Assembly: GCA_004347695.1 (NCBI GenBank)
Contig: SLTK01000007.1
Span: forward strand, 846,823-910,822
Direction of reading: 5' to 3'
DNA length: 64,000 nucleotides
DNA from: Chloroflexota bacterium
Lineage (GTDB): Bacteria; Chloroflexota; Anaerolineae; Anaerolineales; Anaerolineaceae
Shown here: piece after piece, positions 7,272 to 15,185 of the stretch
Layout of the letters: each line of letters begins with the position of its first letter
Numbering within the stretch: position 1 is the stretch's first letter
Notes under the pieces: generated by a model
Told to the model about the DNA's origin: nothing
Databases searched by the model: none
What the model saw: only the letters and a program-made list of their open reading frames with translations
Program-made: the position numbers and the translations under genes

Positions 7272-8012
7272 TCACCGCGTCAGCTTGGCAAAATATTGAT
7301 ACCTGTCGGCGCGGTACAGGATCTTCACATATTCCATCGCCCGGCGGTACTGCGAATAGGTGATGCGCACGCTCAGCAGCAGCGGGCTGCCCGGAGCGAT
7401 CTGCAGCAACGCGGCTTCACGCGGGGTCGCCAGCACCGCTTCCAGCGTCTCATCCGCCTCGGTAGGTATCAAATGAAAGCGCTCCTGCAGCAGAGTATAG
7501 ATCGAACCCGCCGCTTCCAGCCCTTCGCGGTCGAGCGTCAACCCTTCCGGCAGCACATGGTATGAGGTCATCAATCCCATCGGCACGCCGTCACCCAGAC
7601 GCAGCCGTTCAATGTACAACAGTTCGCCGCTCTCCGGCGGCAAATCCAGGCGCTGGCGCACTTCTTCCGGCGGGAGCGCCATTTTCAACTCCAAAATCTG
7701 CTGCCCCGGTTCGATGCCGCGGGCGCGCATGTCCTCGCTGAAACTGGTCAGTTCGGAAATACCTTTTTGCAGCTTTTGCGGCGAAACAAAGGTGCCGCGC
7801 CCGTGCTCACGGTACAGAAATCCCTGCCGTATCAATAGCTCGATTGCCTGGCGGATGGTTGGCCGGCTGACCGAGTAGATTTCCTCCAGTTGACGCTCGG
7901 AAGGGATCGGTTGGTGCGGCACGAGTTCTCCGCTGGAGATTCGTTCGCGCAGGATGGTCGCGAGCTGGAAATACTTGGGGGTATAGTCGTTAGGATCAAC
8001 AATAGCGGGCAT
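7272..8012 (-). CDS. GntR-family transcriptional regulator with UTRA domain
   Basis: 246 residues from the ATG at 8012. Residues about 10-75 are a winged helix (YFQLATILRERISSGEL, LPSERQLEEIYSVSRPTIRQ-type block, then GFLYREHGRGTFV). Residues about 95-240 match the UTRA ligand domain of the HutC/FarR subfamily (LLYIERLRLGDGVPMG, TYSQYRRAMEYVKILYRADRYQYF). Such regulators bind a small sugar phosphate or related ligand and usually repress. It is transcribed in the same direction as the BMC operon but from its own promoter, which carries a copy of the putative operator. Control of the BMC operon and of itself is inferred. A longer frame reaches 8141 but would cross this promoter. Confidence 0.9.
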   Translation of the reverse strand: MPAIVDPNDYTPKYFQLATILRERISSGELVPHQPIPSERQLEEIYSVSRPTIRQAIELLIRQGFLYREHGRGTFVSPQKLQKGISELTSFSEDMRARGIEPGQQILELKMALPPEEVRQRLDLPPESGELLYIERLRLGDGVPMGLMTSYHVLPEGLTLDREGLEAAGSIYTLLQERFHLIPTEADETLEAVLATPREAALLQIAPGSPLLLSVRITYSQYRRAMEYVKILYRADRYQYFAKLTR

Positions 8013-8037
8013 GGTAGTTCCATTACTGTGAGGACAA

Positions 8038-8059
8038 GACATCATGTGGTTGTTACCAG
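8038..8059. promoter_or_regulatory. Second, imperfect copy of the CTGGTAA operator at the GntR promoter
   Basis: On the minus strand, CTGGTAAC follows the -10 box directly and continues AACCACATGATG, matching the operator at 6964-6985 in 15 of 22 positions. The position relative to the -10 box is also the same. This suggests autoregulation. Confidence 0.6.
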
Positions 8060-8060
8060 T

Positions 8061-8089
8061 ATTATCAGAAAAACCGGGGGCTAAGTCAA
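8061..8089 (-). promoter_or_regulatory. Promoter of the GntR regulator gene
   Basis: On the minus strand: TTGACT (8089-8084), 17-base spacer, GATAAT (8066-8061). It sits about 50 bases ahead of the chosen ATG at 8012 and rules out translation starts upstream of it. Confidence 0.75.
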
Positions 8090-8134
8090 GCCCGCTTCCT
8101 TTTTCCCGGGCACTGCCCCGTTGCATGAGCAAAA

Positions 8135-8163
8135 TTGTCATTGGTAACCGATTCGGGTAAAAT
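8135..8163 (+). promoter_or_regulatory. Promoter of the GAF histidine kinase gene, nearly leaderless
   Basis: TTGTCA (8135-8140), 17-base spacer, TAAAAT (8158-8163). Transcription would start about 8170, only a few bases before the ATG at 8176, with no Shine-Dalgarno sequence between. The spacer contains TTGGTAACC, a half-site like the CTGGTAA operator of the adjacent regulon. Confidence 0.6.
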
Positions 8164-8175
8164 ATCTCTCATACC

Positions 8176-9870
8176 ATGGTTAACGCCAATTTTCTACAAT
8201 TAACCCGCGAACAACTGGAAGCTCGCCTGCTGGCGCTGCACAAATCCAGCCTGGAACTGGTACAGATCACCGCGCTGGATACGCTGCTGCAGCGTATCGC
8301 CGCCCTGGCCTGCGAGCAGGCTGAAGCGCGCTATGCCGCCGTCGGCGTAGTCGGTCCCGGGGGCGACCTGGAGGCTTTTATCCCGGTCGGCATGAGCGAG
8401 GAAGAGGTTGCGCGCATGCCAGCCCCGCCGCGCGGGCTTGGGTTATTGGGCGTGCTTATGCACTCGCAGGAATCGATCCGTATTGCGCACATCTCAAAGG
8501 ATCCACGCAGCGTTGGCTTCCCCAAAAACCACCCGTCGATGGAATCTTTTCTGGGAGTACCCATTCGTCACGGCGGGCGGCATATTGGGCAGATCTACCT
8601 GACCGATAAAATTGGCGCGCCCGAGTTCACCGAGTCCGATCAACTGATGATCGAAATGCTGGCAGCTTATGCGGCCGTAGCCATTATTAACGCTCGCATT
8701 TACCGCGAACTGGTGCAGCGCGACCGCATTCTCACCCGCCGTAATGAAAACCTGGCCCTGCTGAACGAATTAAGTTCCACCCTGGCTACCTCTACCGATA
8801 TCGAACAAATCCTGGACAAGGCGCTCACCCAGGTGTTGGATTATTTGCAATTGGAAATCGGTGAGGTTTATCTGCGCCCGGAGAACTCTCGCCAGCTCAA
8901 ACGGGTGATGCACCGCGGGCATATCGTCAACGCGTTGTGGGCCAAGGATAAATACAACCTGGGTGAAGGGGTCATTGGCAAAGTCGCCAAGACCAACCAG
9001 GCGCGTTTGATCTCGATGAACAATCCTGACGGAAGCGACCTTCATCCGGATGTGTTCAATGGCGAGTTCCACCAGGTAGCCTGCCTGCCCATTACCGGGC
9101 GTCAGGGGGTGGTCGGGGTGCTGTGCCTGGCATCCTGTCACCCGCGCCCACTGGACGAACTGGAAATGCAGTTTCTGGCAACAATTGGCTCGTGGGTCGG
9201 CACCGCCATCGAGAGCGTGCGCCTTAACCTGCAGGGACGCCGTCTGGCGGTGCTGGAAGAGCGCGAACGTATTGGCATGGATTTGCACGATGGCATCATC
9301 CAGTCTATTTACGCGGTGGGGCTGACTCTGGAACATGCCCGGCTGCTGGTCAAAAGCGATACGGGCGGTATGGTGCAGCGCATCGAGCAGGCCATCAGCG
9401 ACCTCAATCACACCATTCGCGACATCCGCACGTATATCCTCGACCTGCGTCCGCGGCAGTTATACAACGAAAGCCTGATGGAGGGCATCCGGCGGCTGGT
9501 GCAGGAGTTTCGCGCCAACACATTACTGAGCGTCAACCTCCAGGGATCCGAAGAGGATATGGCAACCATTCCGGATACCCAGGCGCTGGCGCTGTTTCAC
9601 ATCTGTCAGGAAGCGCTGGCAAATATTGCCAAGCACGCCCGCGCCCGCACCATCGCCGTTACCCTGTGGAAAGCCACCGACCGTTACTTGATGGAGGTTG
9701 CGGACGACGGCCAGGGTTTTGATGTCGAGAAGATGCGCCTGACCATCGGTCACGGCCTGGCGAATATGCAAACGCGCGCGCGCAATGTGGGCGGCGACGT
9801 CGATTTTTCATCGGAGCCGGGCGCCGGAACGACCATCCTGGCCTGGGTGCCTGCCAGTGATGAAAACTGA
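8176..9870 (+). CDS. Sensor histidine kinase, GAF-GAF-HisKA_3-HATPase (NarL/LiaS type)
   Basis: 564 residues, no membrane segment, so a soluble sensor. GAF domain 1 spans about residues 30-175 and GAF domain 2 about 205-345. The dimerisation/phospho-acceptor helix EERERIGMDLHDGIIQSIYA puts the phosphorylated histidine at residue 371. The ATPase domain follows (about 465-560) with AANIAKHARA-like N-box, VADDGQGF and GHGLANMQTRA. The response regulator partner is not adjacent. The stop overlaps the start of the methyltransferase gene (9860), so the two are translationally coupled, an unusual pairing. GAF ligands are unknown. Confidence 0.9.
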   Translation: MVNANFLQLTREQLEARLLALHKSSLELVQITALDTLLQRIAALACEQAEARYAAVGVVGPGGDLEAFIPVGMSEEEVARMPAPPRGLGLLGVLMHSQESIRIAHISKDPRSVGFPKNHPSMESFLGVPIRHGGRHIGQIYLTDKIGAPEFTESDQLMIEMLAAYAAVAIINARIYRELVQRDRILTRRNENLALLNELSSTLATSTDIEQILDKALTQVLDYLQLEIGEVYLRPENSRQLKRVMHRGHIVNALWAKDKYNLGEGVIGKVAKTNQARLISMNNPDGSDLHPDVFNGEFHQVACLPITGRQGVVGVLCLASCHPRPLDELEMQFLATIGSWVGTAIESVRLNLQGRRLAVLEERERIGMDLHDGIIQSIYAVGLTLEHARLLVKSDTGGMVQRIEQAISDLNHTIRDIRTYILDLRPRQLYNESLMEGIRRLVQEFRANTLLSVNLQGSEEDMATIPDTQALALFHICQEALANIAKHARARTIAVTLWKATDRYLMEVADDGQGFDVEKMRLTIGHGLANMQTRARNVGGDVDFSSEPGAGTTILAWVPASDEN

Positions 9871-10567
9871 CCTGTCCGCTGAAAACAAGGGGGCCTATGT
9901 GCAGGGCATGTTCAACCGCATCGCCTCGCGTTACGATTTGATGAATCGCCTGATGACCGGCGGGCAGGATTTACGCTGGCGGCGCGAGGTGATCCGCCGT
10001 GCCCGGCTTGGACCGAACGCCCACCTGCTCGACCTGGGTGCCGGAACCGGTGACCTGGCCCGCGAGGCGCTGCAGCAGCACCCTGATTGTCATGCGCTGG
10101 CAGCAGATTTCACCCTGGGGATGATGCGCGTCGGTCAACGGCATGCGCCGCCCGCGCCGGATTGGTCAGCCGCGGATGCACTGGCGCTGCCTTTTGCCAG
10201 CCAATACTTCGATGCGATTGTTTCCGGTTACTTGCTGCGCAATGTGAGCGACCTGCCCCTGGCGTTAAAAGAACAATTGCGCGCGCTCAAACCCGGCGGT
10301 TGGCTGGTATCGTTGGACACCACCCGCCCCGTGCGCTCCATCTTCACGCCGTTCATCCAGTTTCACATGCGTACGATCATCCCTCTGCTCGGTTCGCTGA
10401 TCACCGGCCAGCGCGACGCCTATACCTACCTGCCGAGTTCGAGCGAGAACTTCCTGGACGCGGAAACGCTCGCAGAAGCGTTGCGCGCTGCCGGGTTCGA
10501 AGAAGTTGGCTTCCAACGGCGCATGTTTGGCACCATGGCCATTCACTGGGGCCGCAAACCGGTCTGA
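9860..10567 (+). CDS. ubiE: UbiE/MenG-family quinone methyltransferase
   Basis: 235 residues from the ATG at 9860. Family blocks: YVQGMFNRIASRYDLMNRLM at the amino end, SAM motif LLDLGAGTGDLA, YFDAIVSGYLLRNVSDLP, ALKPGGWLVSLDTTRP. The carboxy part reads YTYLPSSSENF, where UbiE/MenG has YxYLPxSxxxFP. It would methylate demethylmenaquinone with S-adenosylmethionine, fitting an anaerobe that respires with menaquinone. The gene overlaps the preceding kinase gene by 11 bases. Other menaquinone genes are not in the window. Confidence 0.88.
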   Translation: MKTDLSAENKGAYVQGMFNRIASRYDLMNRLMTGGQDLRWRREVIRRARLGPNAHLLDLGAGTGDLAREALQQHPDCHALAADFTLGMMRVGQRHAPPAPDWSAADALALPFASQYFDAIVSGYLLRNVSDLPLALKEQLRALKPGGWLVSLDTTRPVRSIFTPFIQFHMRTIIPLLGSLITGQRDAYTYLPSSSENFLDAETLAEALRAAGFEEVGFQRRMFGTMAIHWGRKPV

Positions 10568-10591
10568 CCTTGTCGATTTGGCGCAGAATTA

Positions 10592-11350
10592 ATGATAGGA
10601 TTGGGCGGTATGGAAATGGACGAGCGTCATTTGCAAAAAGCTGCCGAGCGCGGCGAGCCTTCCCACGTCTGGCGCGCCGGGCAGGAACGACGATTAAGCA
10701 TGATCCGCGAAGCAGCCGGAGACCGCCTGAATGGGCGTGTTTTTGTTGACGGCTGCGGCCTCGGCACCTATTTGGAGAAATTGGCTCAAACCGCCAATCC
10801 CGCTATTGGATTGGATATCGAGCATGAGCGCACCGTGCAGGCCCGCCAGAAAACGACGCGGGTGGTGTGCGGTGCGGGGGAATACCTGCCGTTTCCAGCC
10901 GATACCTTCGATTTGATCCTATCGCACGAGGTACTCGAGCACGTACAGGATGATCGAGCCGCCATTCGTGAGATGGTGCGCGCACTGCGCCCGGGTGGCC
11001 GGCTGGTGTTGTTTTGCCCCAACCGCGGCTACCCGTTCGAAACGCACGGCATGTACTGGCGCGGAAAATATCATTTCGGCAATATCCCATTGATCAATTA
11101 CCTGCCGCGCAAGCTGCGTAACCGGCTGGCGCCGCATGTTGAAGTTTATTCGCGCCGCGACCTGGAGCGCCTGTTCGCCGGGTTGCCGGTACGGTTGGTC
11201 TCACGCAGGATTATTTTTGGGGCCTACGACAATATCATCGCGCGCATGCCGCTACTGGGCAGCCTGCTACGGCGATCATTACAGACGCTCGAGCGTACCC
11301 CGCTGCAAGCATTTGGCCTTTCGCACGTGTGGGTGGTAGAGAAGACGTGA
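10592..11350 (+). CDS. Class I SAM-dependent methyltransferase, substrate unknown
   Basis: 252 residues. SAM-binding motif FVDGCGLGTYLEKLA, acidic loop GLDIEHE, motif II FDLILSHEVLEHVQDDRAAI and RALRPGGRLVLFCPNRGYPFE place it in the Methyltransf_11/25 group. The region between (HFGNIPLINYLPRKLRNRLAP) is typical of methyltransferases linked to glycan or lipid biosynthesis, but this is weak evidence. Start choice: ATG at 10592; a second ATG at 10610 is equally possible. It follows the UbiE gene by 24 bases and may share its transcript. Confidence 0.75.
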   Translation: MIGLGGMEMDERHLQKAAERGEPSHVWRAGQERRLSMIREAAGDRLNGRVFVDGCGLGTYLEKLAQTANPAIGLDIEHERTVQARQKTTRVVCGAGEYLPFPADTFDLILSHEVLEHVQDDRAAIREMVRALRPGGRLVLFCPNRGYPFETHGMYWRGKYHFGNIPLINYLPRKLRNRLAPHVEVYSRRDLERLFAGLPVRLVSRRIIFGAYDNIIARMPLLGSLLRRSLQTLERTPLQAFGLSHVWVVEKT

Positions 11351-11438
11351 CCCCAAATATTTTTGGGGTGAGGGCGAATAATTTAGCCTGCTCCATAAGT
11401 GTCCTTGGAGCCCAAAATCCTAAATCGGCCATATTGAT

Positions 11439-11505
11439 GTCGGTTTTCGGGCTGCCGGGGTATTTTCGTTATATTCCATCGTTCCCAGCCCTCAAACCGA
11501 CCTAC
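11439..11505 (+). repeat. 67-bp hairpin repeat, copy B
   Basis: Begins GTCGGTTTTCGGGCTGCC and ends GCCCTCAAACCGAC plus CTAC. Same length and orientation as copy A at 521-587; the block TTCGGGGCTGCC/TTCGGGCTGCC and the arms are shared. Two arm positions differ from copy A and are compensated on the other side. Confidence 0.6.
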
Positions 11506-11539
11506 ACAAATGATTCTCTGTCTCGGATCTCTACCCCAC

Positions 11540-11602
11540 TCGGAAGTCGTAAATCCCGCCGGTGACCGGGTAATGCTGCCCACAAGACTCGCACGACACC
11601 TC
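11540..11602 (-). pseudogene. Duplicated 3' end of the adjacent methyltransferase gene
   Basis: Bases 11540-11602 repeat 11694-11756 with a few changes. Both start CGGAAGTCGTAAATCCCGCC and run through GGTGACCGGGTAATG. The copied part would encode the last about 20 residues (ESCGRHYPVTGGIYDFRVS region) of the protein. It has no start or upstream domain, so it is a fragment left by a short duplication or by insertion of the repeat between the copies. Confidence 0.7.
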
Positions 11603-11684
11603 AAACCATAATCCGATGTGCGCGAGAGCAGGTAGCGCAAACTTTAGTTTGCGAGGCGAACTGAAGTTCGCCCTACATCTTTAA

Positions 11685-12569
11685 TCAACTCACCCGGAAG
11701 TCGTAAATCCCGCCGGTGACCGGGTAATGCCGCCCGCAGGACTCGCACAGCACCTCGGTCGGGGTCTCCGCCAGGGGCGCGTGACCGCAGGCCGGGCATT
11801 TAAAAAAGGCGCCTTCGGCTGCGATTTGCCCTTCCGCAGAAGCACGGCAGGCAGCAAACACGCTTGGGCTGAACTGCCACCAATCCCCCGTCAACTGTGC
11901 CAGTGCGTCCATGGCTACCAGCAGCTTGAGCGGCAGCAGCTTTTTAAATACCCCCATGCGAAAATGCGATACGGTCAGTTGGCGCTCCACGTTAAACCCG
12001 CTGGCCTTCAACCAGGAACGCACCGCAGCCGGGTGGAAATCAAAATTGAGCCTGGCAAACTCAACGGGCTCCAGCGAAAACGGATTCCACTTCTGCCGCC
12101 CCAGCGCAAAGCGCAGCACCGCTTTCAAATTCTTTTTGTTGGCATATTCCAAAATAAAGGCGGCTCCTGGCTGCAGCACCGAGCGCACCTGCGCCAGCGC
12201 TCCGGGGGCGTCCGCCATGTGGTGCAGCGTGCGAATCATGGTCGCGGCGTCGAACAGACCTGCGACAAACGGCAAGCGGTACACATCGGCGGCGACGTAT
12301 ACGTACCGCTGGCTGTCCCCCAGGCGCGCGTGCGCCTGCTCCAACTGAGTGCGCGAATAATCCAGCAACACCACCCGCTCAAAGTTGCGGTAGCGCGGCG
12401 TGTTGCGTCCGGCGCCAGCACCCAGCTCAAGCAACAGTTTCCCCGATGCAGGCAGCAGACGGCGCAAGGCTACTGCTTCGACCGCGTCCTCGTAAGCGCG
12501 GCCACCCTGGTCCCAGAAGGATTGCTGGTAATCGGAGCCTTCATAATTACAAACGGGAGGGGTTGTCAT
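11685..12569 (-). CDS. SAM-dependent methyltransferase with C-terminal zinc-ribbon tail
   Basis: 294 residues from the ATG at 12569; the longer frame to 12821 would run through the SRP RNA gene. SAM motif LLLELGAGAGRNTP, then VVLLDYSRTQLEQA, FDAATMIRTLHHMADAPGAL and LQPGAAFILEYANKKNL identify a class I methyltransferase. The last 45 residues hold two CxxC pairs (FKCPACGHAP and VLCESCGRHYPV), the Trm112-like zinc ribbon usually found as a separate small protein (YcaR/Trm112). Its fusion here suggests self-activation or substrate binding. Substrate unknown. Its 3' end is duplicated downstream. Confidence 0.75.
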   Translation of the reverse strand: MTTPPVCNYEGSDYQQSFWDQGGRAYEDAVEAVALRRLLPASGKLLLELGAGAGRNTPRYRNFERVVLLDYSRTQLEQAHARLGDSQRYVYVAADVYRLPFVAGLFDAATMIRTLHHMADAPGALAQVRSVLQPGAAFILEYANKKNLKAVLRFALGRQKWNPFSLEPVEFARLNFDFHPAAVRSWLKASGFNVERQLTVSHFRMGVFKKLLPLKLLVAMDALAQLTGDWWQFSPSVFAACRASAEGQIAAEGAFFKCPACGHAPLAETPTEVLCESCGRHYPVTGGIYDFRVS

Positions 12570-12601
12570 ACGGAGAAATTCCGGAGAATGGTAAGAAAAA
12601 T

Positions 12602-12712
12602 GCGCCCGAGCAGGGCTTCCGGCGGCGCCCAGAGTGACCACCTTACTGCTGCTTCCTCTCGGACCTGACAGGGTTCGGCGGATTCTGCCGCGCCGGTCCC
12701 ACCCGGACGCGC
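12602..12712 (-). ncRNA. ffs: Signal recognition particle RNA, small bacterial form (4.5S)
   Basis: On the minus strand the conserved apical domain reads GTCAGGTCCGAGAGGAAGCA followed by GCAGTAAGG, matching the 4.5S RNA core that binds Ffh, with a GAGA tetraloop. The flanks pair over a long helix: the 5' end GCGC-GTCCGGGTGGG with the 3' end GCCCTGCTCGGGCGC, then CCGG/CCGG further in. Length is about 111 bases. The RNA joins Ffh in co-translational targeting of membrane proteins. It lies between two minus-strand protein genes. Confidence 0.93.
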
Positions 12713-12765
12713 GGTAAGGATACCGCAGATGCACAGGGCTGTCAACGAAGGACAAACACGAAGGA

Positions 12766-12802
12766 CTAAAAAGGCTGGGCGCAATCGGATGCGCCCAGCC
12801 TT
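12766..12802 (-). terminator. Rho-independent terminator of the cytochrome gene
   Basis: Inverted repeat AAGGCTGGGCGC (12771-12782) and GCGCCCAGCCTT (12791-12802) with an eight-base loop. On the minus strand it is followed by a run of T. It lies 42 bases past the stop of the pentaheme cytochrome gene and before the SRP RNA. Confidence 0.88.
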
Positions 12803-12843
12803 CCCACCCATCCCGGAGCAATGCTACCGGCTTTTCAGGGATG

Positions 12844-13449
12844 TTAATGCGTGTTGTCAGCCCATGGATTTACCGCTCGCGGGATGATTTCACCGCCAGT
12901 TAACCGTTGTCCACCGTTATCGTGGCACTGTGAGCAGTAATCCACCTGGTTTGCGTGGGAGAGGTGGCAAGTAGTGCATTTTAAATCCGGCCAGTGACTC
13001 CAGTGAGGGTTGCGAACCAGGTAATCCGTGCGGTCGGCATGGTATTCACGAGAAATGTGGCATTTGTTGCACATTTCTTCGCTGAATTTGCGGCGCGGCA
13101 TACTTTCGTCATAATTACCAGTGATGTAGGTAATCCCAGACGAGATTTCTGCCACCAAAGTATAGTCGGAATGGCAATCTTTACAGCCAACATTCGCCTT
13201 GGCATGGACAGAATCCATGGTGCTGCCATTCAAATAAGAATTAACGTACTTTTCCATATTGTGGCAGTTGGCGCAGAAGCCAGGATTGGTCTCGCTTTCA
13301 TTAATAATTCTCATGCTGGCAACAGCCACCACGACTACTGCGATGATGGCTACATTGACAATGATGCTGAATTTAAACCAATCGAATTTCTTTTTTACCG
13401 GTTGTTCGCCTTCGGTAAGGGTGACAGATTTGGGTTTACGTTTGAACAT
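12844..13449 (-). CDS. Membrane-anchored pentaheme cytochrome c (NapC/NrfH-like)
   Basis: 201 residues from the ATG at 13449 (a TTG start at 13485 is possible). A positively charged amino end and one membrane helix (about residues 30-48, FSIIVNVAIIAVVVVAVASM) anchor it. Outside lie five CxxCH heme sites: CANCH, CKDCH, CNKCH, CTTCH, CSQCH. NapC/NrfH quinol dehydrogenases normally have four. The likely role is to take electrons from menaquinol and pass them to the neighbouring flavoprotein on the outer face. It is the second gene of a two-gene operon with that flavoprotein and ends in a clear terminator. Confidence 0.85.
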   Translation of the reverse strand: MFKRKPKSVTLTEGEQPVKKKFDWFKFSIIVNVAIIAVVVVAVASMRIINESETNPGFCANCHNMEKYVNSYLNGSTMDSVHAKANVGCKDCHSDYTLVAEISSGITYITGNYDESMPRRKFSEEMCNKCHISREYHADRTDYLVRNPHWSHWPDLKCTTCHLSHANQVDYCSQCHDNGGQRLTGGEIIPRAVNPWADNTH

Positions 13450-13544
13450 TCCTCGCGGACCCCTTTTCTTCAACGAAATCAACAAGAAGGGTACGGCTTG
13501 TTCAGGCCGGAATAACTACCCGGCCTGAACGGAACCCAATTCCC

Positions 13545-15185
13545 TTAGGCTAACGATTCGAGGGCAGCGGCGTGCCGGCCGGCCAGCATTCCAAAGACGC
13601 AGCCCGCACCCAGTGTGCTGCCGCCGCCTGGATAAGCCGCGCCCATAACGGAGCCCGCGGTATTTCCGATGGCGTACAGCCGCGGGATGGGCTGACCCCA
13701 AACATTCATCACCTGCCCGTTGGCATTGATCTTGAGTCCGCCATTGGTGCCGCAAGTACCCGGCATGTATTTAGCCCCGTAGAAGGGAGCTTTTTCAATC
13801 GGAGCCAGACAGTTGTTCTTTAATTCGGTGCGTTTGCCACTCAGGTCACCAGCGGTACCTTTGTCGAAGTCGTACTCGCCGCGGTGCCAGTCGGGATCTA
13901 CACCGTTTTTAGCGTTTTCATTGAATGCCAACAGGGTGGCTTCGAATCCCTTATAGTCAACGCCCAGTTTTGTGCAAAGTTCTTCCAGTGTGTCAGCTTT
14001 GACGATCCAGTCGGGGGTTACACCCATCTTGTAGTTCGAACCGGGCATGAAGTAATGTTCCGGGAAGGTGGCGTCAGCGATCCAGAAGGCGGGGATATTG
14101 CGCCACTCGAACGTGCCCGAGTCATATACATAAAAGGCGCGCTGGAATAATTCGTAAGCAGAGGCTTCGTTGCCAAAACGCTGCCCATGTTTGTTGACTA
14201 CCACCGCACCCGGTTTTCCACGGTAGGTTTGCCAGTCAGCCTCACCCTTTAGCGTTGCTTCATCGAGCGGAAAGAAGGGCAGTCCCCAGGAGTCATTCAT
14301 GTTGCGCAGATCAGCACCCACTGCCATGCCCATTAAGTGGCCATCGCCGGTGTTGGTGTTGACGGCATTGCTGGCGTAAATCGGGCCGCGCAGGTAGGCC
14401 GAGGTCATTTCCTTGTTGTAGTCAAATCCACCTGTGCCGAGAATGACACCCTTGCGTGCGTGAATGGCAATTTCACTCCCCATGGAATCGGCATACAGGC
14501 CAATGACTTCACCAGCTTCATTGAGAATAAGCTTCTTGCCCGCGGTCTCAAGCATGACCTCGATGCCAAGTTGATCGCAAATCTCGCGAATCTTGGTCCA
14601 AAAGCCCATGCCGCCTAAATTTTTACCTTCTTTGGCGGGGTAGATGGTGCGGCCAAGCGGGCGGTAGCCTGGCAATTGGTAGTAGTCGTTGAACATGCTG
14701 GTTCCGACCTGCCAGGGGATGCCAAATTTGTCACGTAACCATTCAGCTAGCAGAGGAGCATTGTCAAGATAGGCGTTGATCAGCTCGTCGGTGGATTGCC
14801 CGTCGGTAACAGCCTTCAAGAATTTGTAGGCGTCCTCCCGATTGTCTTCGAGGCCAGCTTCTTTCATGGCGAAGTTATTCGGTAGCCACAAACCGCCGCC
14901 AGAGAGAGCCGAGGTGCCACCGAATCCAGGGCCTTTTTCGATGATGAGAACCGATTCCGCTCCGGCATCCTTGGCAGCAATGGCTGCCATGGCGACAGTA
15001 CCCGAACCGACTACCAGCAAATCCACTTCTTTGTTCCATTCGATTTTAGCTGTTGAGCCAGTAGTGGTCTTGGATGCACAGGATGCTAATGTGGTTGCGG
15101 CTACCGCTCCCACACTGATCATGGCGGTTTTCTTGAGAAAATTGCGGCGCGATACTAATTTAGGTTCGTTTCCAGACGTGCTCAT
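13545..15185 (-). CDS. Exported FAD-dependent reductase/dehydrogenase, Tat lipoprotein, substrate unknown
   Basis: 546 residues. The amino end has a Tat motif SRRNFLKK and a hydrophobic stretch ending in a lipobox-like LASC, so it is probably exported folded and lipid-anchored. The FAD_binding_2 fold shows VDLLVVGSGTVAMAAIAAKDAG, GGTSALSGGGLWLP, GVILGTGGFDYN and AYPGGGSTLGAGCVFGMLAGRHAA. This family includes fumarate reductase flavoproteins, urocanate reductase and 3-ketosteroid dehydrogenases; the last block looks most like the steroid-dehydrogenase group. With the pentaheme cytochrome beside it, a terminal reductase using an organic acceptor is the best guess. The substrate cannot be read from sequence. 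Confidence 0.82.
   Translation of the reverse strand: MSTSGNEPKLVSRRNFLKKTAMISVGAVAATTLASCASKTTTGSTAKIEWNKEVDLLVVGSGTVAMAAIAAKDAGAESVLIIEKGPGFGGTSALSGGGLWLPNNFAMKEAGLEDNREDAYKFLKAVTDGQSTDELINAYLDNAPLLAEWLRDKFGIPWQVGTSMFNDYYQLPGYRPLGRTIYPAKEGKNLGGMGFWTKIREICDQLGIEVMLETAGKKLILNEAGEVIGLYADSMGSEIAIHARKGVILGTGGFDYNKEMTSAYLRGPIYASNAVNTNTGDGHLMGMAVGADLRNMNDSWGLPFFPLDEATLKGEADWQTYRGKPGAVVVNKHGQRFGNEASAYELFQRAFYVYDSGTFEWRNIPAFWIADATFPEHYFMPGSNYKMGVTPDWIVKADTLEELCTKLGVDYKGFEATLLAFNENAKNGVDPDWHRGEYDFDKGTAGDLSGKRTELKNNCLAPIEKAPFYGAKYMPGTCGTNGGLKINANGQVMNVWGQPIPRLYAIGNTAGSVMGAAYPGGGSTLGAGCVFGMLAGRHAAALESLA

Larger units (their letters stand above)
11351..11684. other. Non-coding gap with a hairpin repeat and a duplicated gene end
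   Basis: Contains the 67-bp hairpin repeat copy B (11439-11505) and a second copy of the last about 60 bases of the methyltransferase gene that ends at 11685. No intact gene is supported. Confidence 0.5.

Noticed and set aside
12570-12821. Amino-terminal extension of the methyltransferase
   Set aside because: It would translate the antisense-free SRP RNA region; the ATG at 12569 gives the normal protein start.
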